Numbered from the stretch's first letter, positions 35,548-43,908 are shown. The stretch is DNA of 44,083 nt from an uncultured Phycisphaeraceae bacterium (GCA_937899905.1 CALCCF010000078.1:1-44083); one strand, 5' to 3'. Notes: generated by a model not told the origin, from the sequence alone. Numbers and translations: made by a program.

Positions 35548-38500
35548 ATGGCCGCGCGTTCACGCTTCATCCTGACCGCCCTCGCACTCGGAGCTCTCGC
35601 CTGCGGCGTGGTCGCAGCATGGTGGTGGTTCGACGTCGACCGGCGCTCGTTCTATACCGACGACCAGTCCATCCGCGCCTCGGCCGAGCAGGCCCAGGTG
35701 CGCGACATCCTCTGGCGACCGCCCGAACCGCTCCGCACCGTGACGGGCGATGCCATCCTCGGCCATGACCCGGCGATCTCACCCGATGGCGACACGCTGC
35801 TGCTCACTCGCAGAAGCGCCACCGGCGACCGTGATCTGTACATCGCCGGCCGCGTGGGTGACAGCTGGACCGAACCCCGCCCGCTCGCCGAGCTGAACTC
35901 CATCGACAACGAGCTCGCTCCGGCGATCTCCGCCGACGGGCAGCGGCTCTACTTCGCCAGTGACCGCCCCGGAGGCCAGGGTGGGCTCGATGTCTGGGTG
36001 TCAATCCGCCAGGACGGACGCTGGCAAGAGCCCACGCCACTCGCGCTCAACTCGAACTACGACGACACCGATCCGCATCCGCTCGCCGGTGCTGGCGGCG
36101 TCGAATCCATCGCCTTCGCTTCCAACCGAACTCGGCCGTCACTCGATCCGACCGATGCGGCACCACTTACTGACTTCGACTTGTACCTCACCGACCTCGA
36201 CTCCGCATCACCGCGGCACCTCGCCGAGATCTCCAGCGATGCCGACGATCTCGGCCCAGCCTCGACGCCCTCGGGCGACTTCCTCTACTTCGCGTCGAGG
36301 CGCCGAGCAGACAGTGAGTCGTACGACCTGTACCGCTCGCGCCTCAGCTCGGATCCGGGCCTTGTGCTCGAACCCCCTCGCACGCTCGGCCCATCGATCA
36401 ACACAGAGAGCGACGAGCTCAATCCCGCGCTCGGCCTCGAGGGCTTCGCCATCTTCTTCGTCGCCGAAACCGACGGCCAGAGCACGCTTATTCGAGCCGT
36501 ATCGCGCGAGGTGTACCTCTCGCGCGTCACCACACGCGGAGACCTGCTCTCGCTGTTGCCCTGGATCCTCCTCGCGCTCGCGCTCGTCTTGCTGCTCGCG
36601 CTGCTACGGCGCACGGTGCGCGACGAGCTCTGGCGAGGTCGGCTCGCCACACTCGGCCTCATGGCCAAGTGTGTGCTCGCGAGCCTGATCGTCCATGCCG
36701 GGCTCATGGCGCTGCTCGCGGCGATGCAGGTCTCGCCCGATGCCGGCCAGCCGTTCGGTGCAGAGGAAGGCGTACGCGTTGCGCTCTCGTCTTCTTCGAT
36801 GCGATCGAGCATCGCCGACCAGATGCGCGGCTCGTCCGAGCCAGCGGCTCTCGAGCGTGCGAGTACACCGGACACGCCCGCGCCATCGGTCTACGCCTCC
36901 GCGTCAGCGCCAACAGCCCCAGCGAGCTTCCAGGTCGAACGCGCCACCGTCTCCGACACGACCACACTTTCGAGCGCCCAAGCCGCACGCGAGTCCGCCG
37001 TTCGCCCCCCCGCCCAGGCCATAGCCTCGGGCGGCTCGCAACTACCCGAATCCACCGAACTCGCAAGCGAAGCTCCGTCGCTGTCGCTCCCCGAGGCCAC
37101 CACCCCCGCGCCACTCGCGCAAGCCGAGACCGGCATCGACTCGCCCGCACGGTCGAGCAACCGCCCGACCGGCGACGCCATAGGCCGAGCCATCGCCGAA
37201 CGAATGGCCGAGGGTGCGGGCTCGCCTTCGACCGTCAGCCTCGCCGCTGAATCGACCGAGTTTGGCGATGCATCAGCGTTCACGCCCAGCCGTGCTGTGG
37301 GCGATGCGACATCGCTCGCGGGCAGCGCCGCTGATACCGCGCCAAGCTCGACGGCGCTCGCCGAGCTACCGGGAGGATCGTCGCTCGCCCCGACACTCAG
37401 CCTGCCATCATCCACCAAGGGCGATATCGAAAGTAGCGAGCAAGGCAACGCTCCACTGCAACGCGCCTCAGCTTTGGCTTTGGACGCGCCCGCAGTGTCA
37501 ACGGTGGGATCGGAACCGGTCGATGTCGTCCAGCTCGCTGCGGACTCGGCGCGAGCCGGTGACTCCTCGGCATTCTCGCCGAGCGCCTCCGTGGCCGACT
37601 CCTCGACCGTCGCGAGCGAACTGCAGAACACGACCACCAGCACCGACGCGTTCGACGACGCCCTGGAAGCGACCGCCTTCGCACCGGCCCTGGCACTGCC
37701 GAGGACCGACGGCGATACCCGACAGCTCGCCGAGCAAGACGTAAACCCACTGCAGCGCGCGATCGACTCGGCCGCACCAGACCAAGCGATAGCCAGCGAC
37801 GGCATCCAGCGGATCGAAACGGTCCAGCTGGCCGCCGACTCGAGCGTGATCGTTGATCGGGCCTTCTCCGCCGGAAACGTCGCCCGGGACGCGGACCCTG
37901 CCTCGGTAGGCCTCGAACCAGAGTTCGAACTCGAATTGCCAACGCTCGGCCTTGCCACGCCCCAGCTCGCGCTGCCCGACGGCGCGACGAATCGCTACGA
38001 GCTCTTCGGCATCGTCATCGACGACCAAACCCAGGCGCCCATCGAGGGCGCACGCGTACGGCTCGACCTCGAGGGCACCGCCGACCTCACGGACCGCACC
38101 CTGGCCGATGGCTCGTTCGTGCTCGGCTTCGATCAGATCCCCGAGAACGCCGCCCTCACCGCCACCCACGAGGGCTACATGCCCGGCGCGGTCAACATCG
38201 CCCAGCGCGATATCGATCTCGAACGCCGCATCGTCGTCCGCCTGCGCAAGGTCGATCCGCTGGTCATCGTGATGGAGCCCGAGCCGCAGGTCAGGCACCT
38301 CGGCAACGACGAATTCTCCGGTCGCATCAACAGCCAGTTCCAGCGACGCAGCGAGGGGCTCGTGCTGCAGATCCCATTCGAGATGACCCGAGCGCACTCC
38401 GCGCTGCCACTACGCGGTGCCGAGCTCCGGTTGTTCGTCAAGGGCACACAGGCCCCCAACCCGGTTCGCATCAACGGCCGGCAGATCGCCACGCTCGCCC

Positions 38501-38694
38501 AGTCTCCACACGACGGCAGCTTCGGTGAGCAGGTCATCCGGATCCCGTCGGGCATACTCCAACTCGGCGAGAACGTCCTCGAGCTCGAATCGGTCGCACG
38601 CCCGGGCAGCGACAAGGACGACTACGAGTTCGTGAACCCAAGGGTCGTGCTGCTGGTTCGCGAGCCAGAAGAACCCACAGCTGCAGTCGACTGA
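35548..38694 (+). CDS. Large membrane protein: PD40 propeller repeats, repetitive linker, carboxypeptidase-regulatory-like domain
   Basis: A 1048-residue protein. A membrane anchor (about 5-28) is followed by PD40/TolB-like propeller blades to about 325 (PAISPDGDTLLLTR, PAISADGQRLYFASDRPGG, STPSGDFLYFASRR). Two more helices come at 333-355 and 374-394. A 400-residue Ala/Ser-rich linker then carries four degenerate repeats of about 93-104 residues, each with an LxLP core. A CarboxypepD_reg-like beta domain lies at 817-880 (IVIDDQTQAPIEGARVRLDL), and a C-terminal beta-sandwich at 925-1040. I chose the ATG at 35548; a TTG at 35521 inside the ExbD gene is the alternative. It follows TPR, TolQ and TolR-like genes. 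I infer a TolB/TolA-like force-transmitting protein reaching across the periplasm. Confidence 0.75.
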   Translation: MAARSRFILTALALGALACGVVAAWWWFDVDRRSFYTDDQSIRASAEQAQVRDILWRPPEPLRTVTGDAILGHDPAISPDGDTLLLTRRSATGDRDLYIAGRVGDSWTEPRPLAELNSIDNELAPAISADGQRLYFASDRPGGQGGLDVWVSIRQDGRWQEPTPLALNSNYDDTDPHPLAGAGGVESIAFASNRTRPSLDPTDAAPLTDFDLYLTDLDSASPRHLAEISSDADDLGPASTPSGDFLYFASRRRADSESYDLYRSRLSSDPGLVLEPPRTLGPSINTESDELNPALGLEGFAIFFVAETDGQSTLIRAVSREVYLSRVTTRGDLLSLLPWILLALALVLLLALLRRTVRDELWRGRLATLGLMAKCVLASLIVHAGLMALLAAMQVSPDAGQPFGAEEGVRVALSSSSMRSSIADQMRGSSEPAALERASTPDTPAPSVYASASAPTAPASFQVERATVSDTTTLSSAQAARESAVRPPAQAIASGGSQLPESTELASEAPSLSLPEATTPAPLAQAETGIDSPARSSNRPTGDAIGRAIAERMAEGAGSPSTVSLAAESTEFGDASAFTPSRAVGDATSLAGSAADTAPSSTALAELPGGSSLAPTLSLPSSTKGDIESSEQGNAPLQRASALALDAPAVSTVGSEPVDVVQLAADSARAGDSSAFSPSASVADSSTVASELQNTTTSTDAFDDALEATAFAPALALPRTDGDTRQLAEQDVNPLQRAIDSAAPDQAIASDGIQRIETVQLAADSSVIVDRAFSAGNVARDADPASVGLEPEFELELPTLGLATPQLALPDGATNRYELFGIVIDDQTQAPIEGARVRLDLEGTADLTDRTLADGSFVLGFDQIPENAALTATHEGYMPGAVNIAQRDIDLERRIVVRLRKVDPLVIVMEPEPQVRHLGNDEFSGRINSQFQRRSEGLVLQIPFEMTRAHSALPLRGAELRLFVKGTQAPNPVRINGRQIATLAQSPHDGSFGEQVIRIPSGILQLGENVLELESVARPGSDKDDYEFVNPRVVLLVREPEEPTAAVD

Positions 38695-38748
38695 CCGATC
38701 CACGTAGAGAACGGGCGCACCACGCCACGCCCAGAATCTCCTAGCGGC

Positions 38749-38778
38749 TTGACATGCAAGTTTTTACTTGCCTATGCT
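38749..38778 (+). promoter_or_regulatory. Promoter with an operator-like inverted repeat (arsR-VOC operon)
   Basis: TTGACA (38749-38754, perfect -35) and TATGCT (38773-38778, -10) are 18 bases apart. Between them lies a perfect inverted repeat, GCAAGT-TTTT-ACTTGC, at 38756-38771. A dimer bound there would block RNA polymerase. This is the expected position for the operator of the ArsR-type gene that starts at 38791. Confidence 0.75.
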
Positions 38779-38790
38779 CCGCCGAGCATC

Positions 38791-39081
38791 ATGGACGAGG
38801 TTTGCCGCGCCATCGCCGATCCGACCCGACGGGCGATCCTGGACGAGTTGGTCGACCGCGATGGCCAATCGCTCTTCGAGCTGTGCGCCAGGCTCACGCT
38901 CAAGCACGGCATCGGCTCGTCGAGGCAAGCCATCTCGCAGCATCTGGAGGTGCTGCAGTCTGCCGGACTGGTACGCGTGGAGCGAGAGGGCAGATACAAG
39001 TTCCATTGGTTTCACGGCGAGCCCCTGGAAGAGATCACCAGGCGCTGGCCGACGAGAACTCAAGGGGAGTCAGACGCATGA
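38791..39081 (+). CDS. ArsR-family winged-helix regulator
   Basis: A 96-residue one-domain regulator. AIADPTRRAILDELVDRDGQ is the typical ArsR start. The recognition helix region is SSRQAISQHLEVLQSAGLVR, followed by the wing VEREGRYKFHWF. No cysteine-rich metal site is seen, so it is of the non-metal SdpR-like type. The frame is open to TTG 38749, but that lies in the -35 box. The ATG at 38791 is only about 6 bases after the expected transcription start and has no Shine-Dalgarno site, so the mRNA is nearly leaderless. It overlaps the VOC gene by ATGA and probably represses its own operon. Confidence 0.88.
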   Translation: MDEVCRAIADPTRRAILDELVDRDGQSLFELCARLTLKHGIGSSRQAISQHLEVLQSAGLVRVEREGRYKFHWFHGEPLEEITRRWPTRTQGESDA

Positions 39082-39470
39082 AGATCAACCTGTCCAGCAT
39101 TCCGGTCGACGATCAGGAGAAGGCGCTGCGGTTCTATACCGAGAAGCTCGGCTTCCAGCCAAAGCACGACATCCCGATGGGCAAGCACCGTTGGATCACC
39201 CTGGTCTCGCCCGAGGATCCCAACGGGCCCGAGCTCTGCCTCGAGCCCGACGAGCATCCGGCGGTCAAGCCCTTCAAGTCCGCGCTCGTCGAGGACGGCA
39301 TCCCGTTCACGTCGTTCGCGGTGAAGGACATCGCCGCCGAGCACAAGCGGCTCGAGTCACTCGGCGTGCGATTCACCCAGCCGCCGGTCGACTACGGCCC
39401 GGTGACCGCGGCCGTCCTCGATGACACCTGCGGAAATCTCATCCAGATCGCAGAGGGGACCATGCAATGA
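39078..39470 (+). CDS. VOC family protein (glyoxalase/bleomycin-resistance type)
   Basis: A 130-residue vicinal oxygen chelate protein made of two paired beta-alpha-beta-beta-beta modules. It starts MKINLSSIPVDDQEKALRFY. The later strands WITLVSPEDPNGPELCLEPD, FTSFAVKDIAAEHKRLESLG and VLDDTCGNLIQIAE are standard. Family members isomerise, oxygenate or sequester small molecules; the substrate is unknown. It overlaps arsR upstream and the second VOC gene downstream, so it is likely controlled by the operator at 38756-38771. Confidence 0.88.
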   Translation: MKINLSSIPVDDQEKALRFYTEKLGFQPKHDIPMGKHRWITLVSPEDPNGPELCLEPDEHPAVKPFKSALVEDGIPFTSFAVKDIAAEHKRLESLGVRFTQPPVDYGPVTAAVLDDTCGNLIQIAEGTMQ

Positions 39471-39964
39471 ACACGGCCACGACGATCCGCATCGCCGCAC
39501 TGTGCCTCGTCCCGCTGCTGCTTGTGGTGGCCGCGCCGAAGAACACTTCCCCCACACCCCACAGCGCACAAGACACCGCCAGAACTACGCAGGAGGCACG
39601 CGCCATGCAGCAGAAGGCGCTCAACGTGCACTATCTCGAGATCGTCACACCATCGGTCCAAGAAACGTGCGAGGCCTTGGCCGCGGCACACGGCGTTGCC
39701 TTCAGCGATCCGATCCCCGAACTCGGCAACGCCCGCACGGCGGACCTCAAGGACGGCGGCCGCATCGGCGTGCGCGCCCCGATGCACGACGCCGAAAAGC
39801 CCGCCGTTCGGCCGTACGTTCTCGTCGAGGACATCCAAACGGCACTGAAGCAAGCCGAAGCCGCGGGCGGCACAACCATGGTGCCAGCCATGCAGATCCC
39901 CGGCCAGGGCACCATCGCGCTCTACAACCTCGGCAGCATCGAACACGGCCTGTGGCAAAAGTGA
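39467..39964 (+). CDS. Exported VOC-like protein
   Basis: A 165-residue protein. The N-terminus IRIAALCLVPLLLVVAAP is a signal peptide or anchor. From about residue 52 a VOC-like domain follows: NVHYLEIVTPSVQETCEALA, AFSDPIPELGNARTADLKDG, VLVEDIQTALKQAEAAGGTT and GTIALYNLGSIEHGLWQ. It overlaps the previous VOC gene by ATGA. A second VOC protein with an export signal in the same operon is unusual. An internal ATG (MQQKALNVHYLE) would give a cytoplasmic form, so the signal peptide needs confirmation. Confidence 0.75.
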   Translation: MNTATTIRIAALCLVPLLLVVAAPKNTSPTPHSAQDTARTTQEARAMQQKALNVHYLEIVTPSVQETCEALAAAHGVAFSDPIPELGNARTADLKDGGRIGVRAPMHDAEKPAVRPYVLVEDIQTALKQAEAAGGTTMVPAMQIPGQGTIALYNLGSIEHGLWQK

Positions 39965-40097
39965 TGGATCGAGCCGAAAGCTGTGGCAGAAGTCCTCTTG
40001 CTGCCGAACCTGTCAGCGAGTGCCAAATCCGGCACTAGTTCGCATGTGCGCTCGGGCCAGAACTTGAGTTCATCCAGTTCCTTTTTCTCAGGACTCT

Positions 40098-40745
40098 TTG
40101 CCCCGCGAGGATCCCCACTTGCCGAGCCATCTGGACACGATCGCATCGCGCTTCGGCCACCGCTGGTGGACCCCACCGCTTTTCTACAACCACTCCTACT
40201 CCCTGCGATTCGAACTGGGCCAAGAGAGCGATTTCTGGCTTGAATATCTCGAAGTCGCGAAACTGCGGGCATGCACAGTCATGGATGTCGCACTCGGTAG
40301 TTCGGGCCCGTTGTTGTTAGCCATCGCTCGATATCAGCAAGGGCCGGAGAGTTCGGCTCAAGAGCAAGCCGACCTTCGCGATGCGCTGGGCGAGTACGGG
40401 CTTCCTGAACTCTCGGCCTTCGAAGCCGAAGTCCATCCCGAAGACGATGCAGATGGCTACGTCTGGCTTGGAGTAGCCGAGCTCGAGAGCGCCCACCGCG
40501 GGCGGGTGGTGTGGGCTTCGATCGCATGTGAATTCGGGTACTTGCCCTCCACCCCGGGAGCGATGTACCTCCTGAGCTTGACGAAAGACCTGATATGCCA
40601 CCCATATGACGCTCGCGGCATGGACGTCGTGGGCACAACAGCCTCGTCACTGGCTGATCTTTACACGACACACAACGAGTGGCTGCTTGACTACGACCGC
40701 GTGAAGATGGACTCCTTGTTCGCGAAGCAAAGTCGATCTTACTGA
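40098..40745 (+). CDS. DUF3885-like protein
   Basis: A 215-residue soluble protein of unknown function. The C-terminal part has the DUF3885 pattern: ICHPYDARGMDVVG, then LYTTHNEWLLDYDRVKMDSL. The start is uncertain. TTG at 40098 gives the longest frame; TTG at 40119 has GAGGA seven bases upstream. The gene stands alone, with 133 bases of non-coding sequence before it. DUF3885 proteins occur scattered in bacteria, sometimes near immunity proteins; nothing here identifies a toxin partner. Confidence 0.65.
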   Translation: MPREDPHLPSHLDTIASRFGHRWWTPPLFYNHSYSLRFELGQESDFWLEYLEVAKLRACTVMDVALGSSGPLLLAIARYQQGPESSAQEQADLRDALGEYGLPELSAFEAEVHPEDDADGYVWLGVAELESAHRGRVVWASIACEFGYLPSTPGAMYLLSLTKDLICHPYDARGMDVVGTTASSLADLYTTHNEWLLDYDRVKMDSLFAKQSRSY

Positions 40746-40951
40746 CGGGCAAAAGGACGCGAGCCAGGAGTGTTCCGGGCCTCGATTCGTCACCCATCGC
40801 CTGACGATGCACTCGTCCAATCCCGTCGAGAGCCCCCTGCGGCCGCGTACGCTCTCCCATGCCCTAGCCACGCGCCCTGCTCCTGCTCACCTACGCCGTC
40901 TTCCTCGGCTCCGGCATCGCCGGGCTCGGCTACCAGGTCGTCTGGGCGCGC

Positions 40952-43435
40952 ATGTTCTCGGTCGGCCTCGGCCACGAGATCCCCAGCGTGTTCGCGGTGG
41001 TCGCCGCGTTCTTCGGCGGGCTCGCCATCGGCGCGATCCTCTTCGACAAGCCGATCAGCCGCTCGCGTACCCCCGGACGTTGGTACGCCGTCCTCGAAGT
41101 CGTCATCGGAGTCTGGGCCCTGGCCACCATCGCCCTCATTCCCTGGATCAACACCACGATCCACGACCTCGTCGGCGTGGCCCCATCTCCCACTCGCCAG
41201 TGGACCGTCTCGTTCCTCGCACCATTCCTCGCGCTCCTGCCCGCCACCGCAGCAATGGGCGCGACGCTGCCCGCCATGGATCGCTTCGTCTCCTCGCTCG
41301 CAAAGCAAGGCCGAACGATCGGCGGAATCTACGCCGTAAACACGCTCGGCGCGGCCGTCGGCGTGCTCGCTAGCACATTCTTCATCATGCCCGCGCTCGG
41401 CTTCCGCGCCACCGTGATCACTTTTGCCGTGATCAACCTGCTCTGCGCGGCCGCCATCCTGCTCTGGCCCGCCAAGCATGAAGCGCAGCGTGAGCCCGTG
41501 CTCGAGCCGATCGAAGACGCCCTCCCCACGTGGCGGTTGAACCTCACCCTGCTGGTCGCGGGTATGCTCGGCATCGGCTACGAAGTCCTCGGCGTGCGCG
41601 TCATGGCGCAGGTCCTCGAGAACACCGTCTACTCCTACGCCGCAGCACTCATCGTGTACCTCTGCTTCACCGCGATCGGCGCGGCGCTCTACCAGAAGCT
41701 GCTTAGCCACCGGCCCTTCCGACCAACACTTGCCTGGCTCGTACTCGGCCTCTCGACATCGTGCATCGTCGGCATCTTCGTCCTCGGCGATTCCCTGATG
41801 ATCTACAACTCGATCGCTATCGGCTCCGGCGGCGGATTCGCCAGGGCGTTGCTCGCCGAGTTCACCATCGCCGCGCTCGTCTTCGCCGTGCCGACACTCC
41901 TCATGGGCGCAACATTCAGCCATCTCGCCCAGGCCGCACGCCGCGAGCGCGGCGGCGTGGGCCGGGCGCTATGCATCAACACGCTCGGCGGATCGCTCGC
42001 AGCAATCTGCTTCGGCGTGATCCTGCTCCCCGCCATCGGCACCAAGTGGGCGCTCGCGATCGTTGCCATCGGATACCTCGTGCTGCTGCCCACGTGGCTC
42101 CACAAGCGCACCGTCTTCGCCGCGTTTCCAGCCGTGCTGGTTGTGTTTCTACCCGCAAACCTCGTGCTCGTCTCTCCGCCTCCGGGCGGCTTCACCCTCG
42201 AGTACCGCGAGGGCGTCATGGCCGCCGTCGCCGTCGTCGAAGACACCAACGGCGAGCGCTTCCTCAAGGTCAACAACCTCTTCCAGATGGGCGGTACGAC
42301 GAGCGGCTTCAGCGAGCGACGCCAGGCCCACATCCCCCTGCTGCTCCATCCCGATCCCGAGCGCGCACTCTTCCTCGGCCTCGGCACCGGCATCACCGCG
42401 GGGGCTGCAACGATCTATCCGAACCTACAGATTGACGTCGTCGAGCTCGTCCCCGAGATCGTGGACATGGTCGATCGCTTCGAGAGCGAGAATGCAAGAC
42501 TCAGCACACAGCCACGCGTGAATCTCAGCGTCGCTGACGCGCGTCGCTTCATCCGTGCAACCAACGAGACCTACGACGCCATCATCGCCGATCTCTACCA
42601 GCCCGCGCGCGACGGCAGCGGCATGCTCTACACACGCGAGCACTTCCAGGCCATTGCCAACCGCTTGGAGCCCGGAGGCATCGCCTGCCAGTGGGTCCCG
42701 CTGTACCAGGTCGACAACGAGACATCCAAGCTCATCATCCGGACCTGGCTCGACGTGTTCCCAAACACGCACGCGTTCCTCGCACACTACAACGTCAACA
42801 CCCCGGTGTTCGGGCTCATCGGCTCGGAGGATTCGCTCGAGTTCCCGGCCGACTGGTATGAACGCCGCGTCAACGGAACGACCATCCTCGAAGGCCTCTT
42901 CCAGCAACGCCAGGCCCTGTATGACGGCTTCGCCCTCTTCGGTACCTTTATCGCATCGCGCGCACAGCTCGAGCGATTCGCCGGCGCCGGCCCCCTCAAT
43001 ACCGACAACCTCCCCATCGTCACGTTCCGCGCCCCACACTTCATCTACGACAAGGCCCGAGTGCCGTACGCCCGCCTGCAATCCATCCTCGCCGAAACGC
43101 AGCGCGATCCCACGGCACTCCTCGCGGCTGGCGACCCCGCGTTCGTCAGCGATCTTCGCGCGTACCTCCAGGCCCGCGACGCCTTCATCTCCGGCGCCAT
43201 CGAGCGCACCCGCGGCGACGCGCCCGGAGCCATGCGCGAGTTCGTACGCAGCGCCGAACTCAGCCCGCAATTCGTCACCGGCTACCTGACCGCGTACCAG
43301 TACGCCACATCGCTCGCCCAGAGCCGCAGCCCCGCCGAGCGCACCGCCGCCCGCGATCTCCTCCGCGAACTGCGGGCCGCGAACCCGACTCGCCCCGAGG
43401 CGGCCGACGCCCTCCGCCAACTCTTCGGCGAGTAG
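40952..43435 (+). CDS. Fused membrane/spermidine synthase-like methyltransferase-fold protein
   Basis: An 827-residue protein from the first ATG. The N-terminal half has many membrane helices in an MFS-like array (SVFAVVAAFFGGLAIGAILF, LLPATAAMGATLPAMDR, LLMGATFSHLAQAARRE). The C-terminal half is a spermidine-synthase-type Rossmann domain: LFLGLGTGITAGAATIYPNL, VVELVPEIVDMV, VADARRFI and ADLYQPARDGSGMLYTREHF. The gatekeeper Asp of true spermidine synthases is not evident, so the reaction is unknown. In-frame sequence before 40952 (LLLLTYAVFLGSGIAGLGYQ) is clearly part of the family's first helix. However, TAG at 40865-40867 separates it from the ATG at 40859, and only CTG codons (40877, 40883) remain. 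It may be a damaged start, a sequence error or a CTG start. Confidence 0.8.
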   Translation: MFSVGLGHEIPSVFAVVAAFFGGLAIGAILFDKPISRSRTPGRWYAVLEVVIGVWALATIALIPWINTTIHDLVGVAPSPTRQWTVSFLAPFLALLPATAAMGATLPAMDRFVSSLAKQGRTIGGIYAVNTLGAAVGVLASTFFIMPALGFRATVITFAVINLLCAAAILLWPAKHEAQREPVLEPIEDALPTWRLNLTLLVAGMLGIGYEVLGVRVMAQVLENTVYSYAAALIVYLCFTAIGAALYQKLLSHRPFRPTLAWLVLGLSTSCIVGIFVLGDSLMIYNSIAIGSGGGFARALLAEFTIAALVFAVPTLLMGATFSHLAQAARRERGGVGRALCINTLGGSLAAICFGVILLPAIGTKWALAIVAIGYLVLLPTWLHKRTVFAAFPAVLVVFLPANLVLVSPPPGGFTLEYREGVMAAVAVVEDTNGERFLKVNNLFQMGGTTSGFSERRQAHIPLLLHPDPERALFLGLGTGITAGAATIYPNLQIDVVELVPEIVDMVDRFESENARLSTQPRVNLSVADARRFIRATNETYDAIIADLYQPARDGSGMLYTREHFQAIANRLEPGGIACQWVPLYQVDNETSKLIIRTWLDVFPNTHAFLAHYNVNTPVFGLIGSEDSLEFPADWYERRVNGTTILEGLFQQRQALYDGFALFGTFIASRAQLERFAGAGPLNTDNLPIVTFRAPHFIYDKARVPYARLQSILAETQRDPTALLAAGDPAFVSDLRAYLQARDAFISGAIERTRGDAPGAMREFVRSAELSPQFVTGYLTAYQYATSLAQSRSPAERTAARDLLRELRAANPTRPEAADALRQLFGE

Positions 43436-43529
43436 CTCCGCCTGTCGCGCGTCGCCTCGAACCCGATGGCGACTGACAACCCAAACAAAATGCAATCATA
43501 CTGCAACCGCAAAACGCGGCGCCTTTGGC

Positions 43530-43557
43530 TTGATTTATATAACTTTGCGGTTATGCT
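43530..43557 (+). promoter_or_regulatory. Promoter of the second arsR gene
   Basis: TTGATT (43530-43535) and TATGCT (43552-43557) are 16 bases apart. The -10 ends six bases before the ATG at 43564, with no Shine-Dalgarno site, so the transcript is likely leaderless. A 5-bp inverted repeat ATAAC-TTTGCG-GTTAT (43539-43554) overlaps the -10 and could be the operator. Confidence 0.5.
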
Positions 43558-43563
43558 TAATGT

Positions 43564-43908
43564 ATGCTCGACGCCCCACTCGCCCTCGACGCCCTCGGCG
43601 ATCCCTCCCGACGGCAGATCCTCATGCTTCTGGCACGCGGGGGCATGTCCGTCTCCGGCCTGCTCGAGCACTTCGACTTCTCCCAGCCCGCCCTCTCCAA
43701 GCACCTTCGCATCCTCCGGGAGGCCGGCCTCGTCACCTTCGTGAAGGACGGGCGAGCGCACCGGTACGAGCTCCGCGGCGAGGCCATCCGAGACGCCGGC
43801 GCCTGGATGATCGAGCTCTACGCCTTCTGGAATGACCGCCTGGACACCCTGGGCAGCACGCTCGACGCGCTCGCCGAAGAGGACGCCAGAGAGGACGCCG
43901 TCCAATGA
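43564..43908 (+). CDS. ArsR-family regulator paired with SRPBCC gene
   Basis: A 114-residue winged-helix protein. ALDALGDPSRRQILMLLARG, the helix-turn-helix SVSGLLEHFDFSQPALSKHL and wing VTFVKDGRAHRYEL are typical; the C-terminus (YAFWNDRLDTLGSTLDALAE) is a dimerisation helix. No metal-binding cysteines are seen. It overlaps the next gene by ATGA. ArsR plus SRPBCC (AHSA1-like) pairs are a common arrangement in which the SRPBCC protein is the regulated product. The small A/T-rich upstream segment carries the promoter. Confidence 0.9.
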   Translation: MLDAPLALDALGDPSRRQILMLLARGGMSVSGLLEHFDFSQPALSKHLRILREAGLVTFVKDGRAHRYELRGEAIRDAGAWMIELYAFWNDRLDTLGSTLDALAEEDAREDAVQ

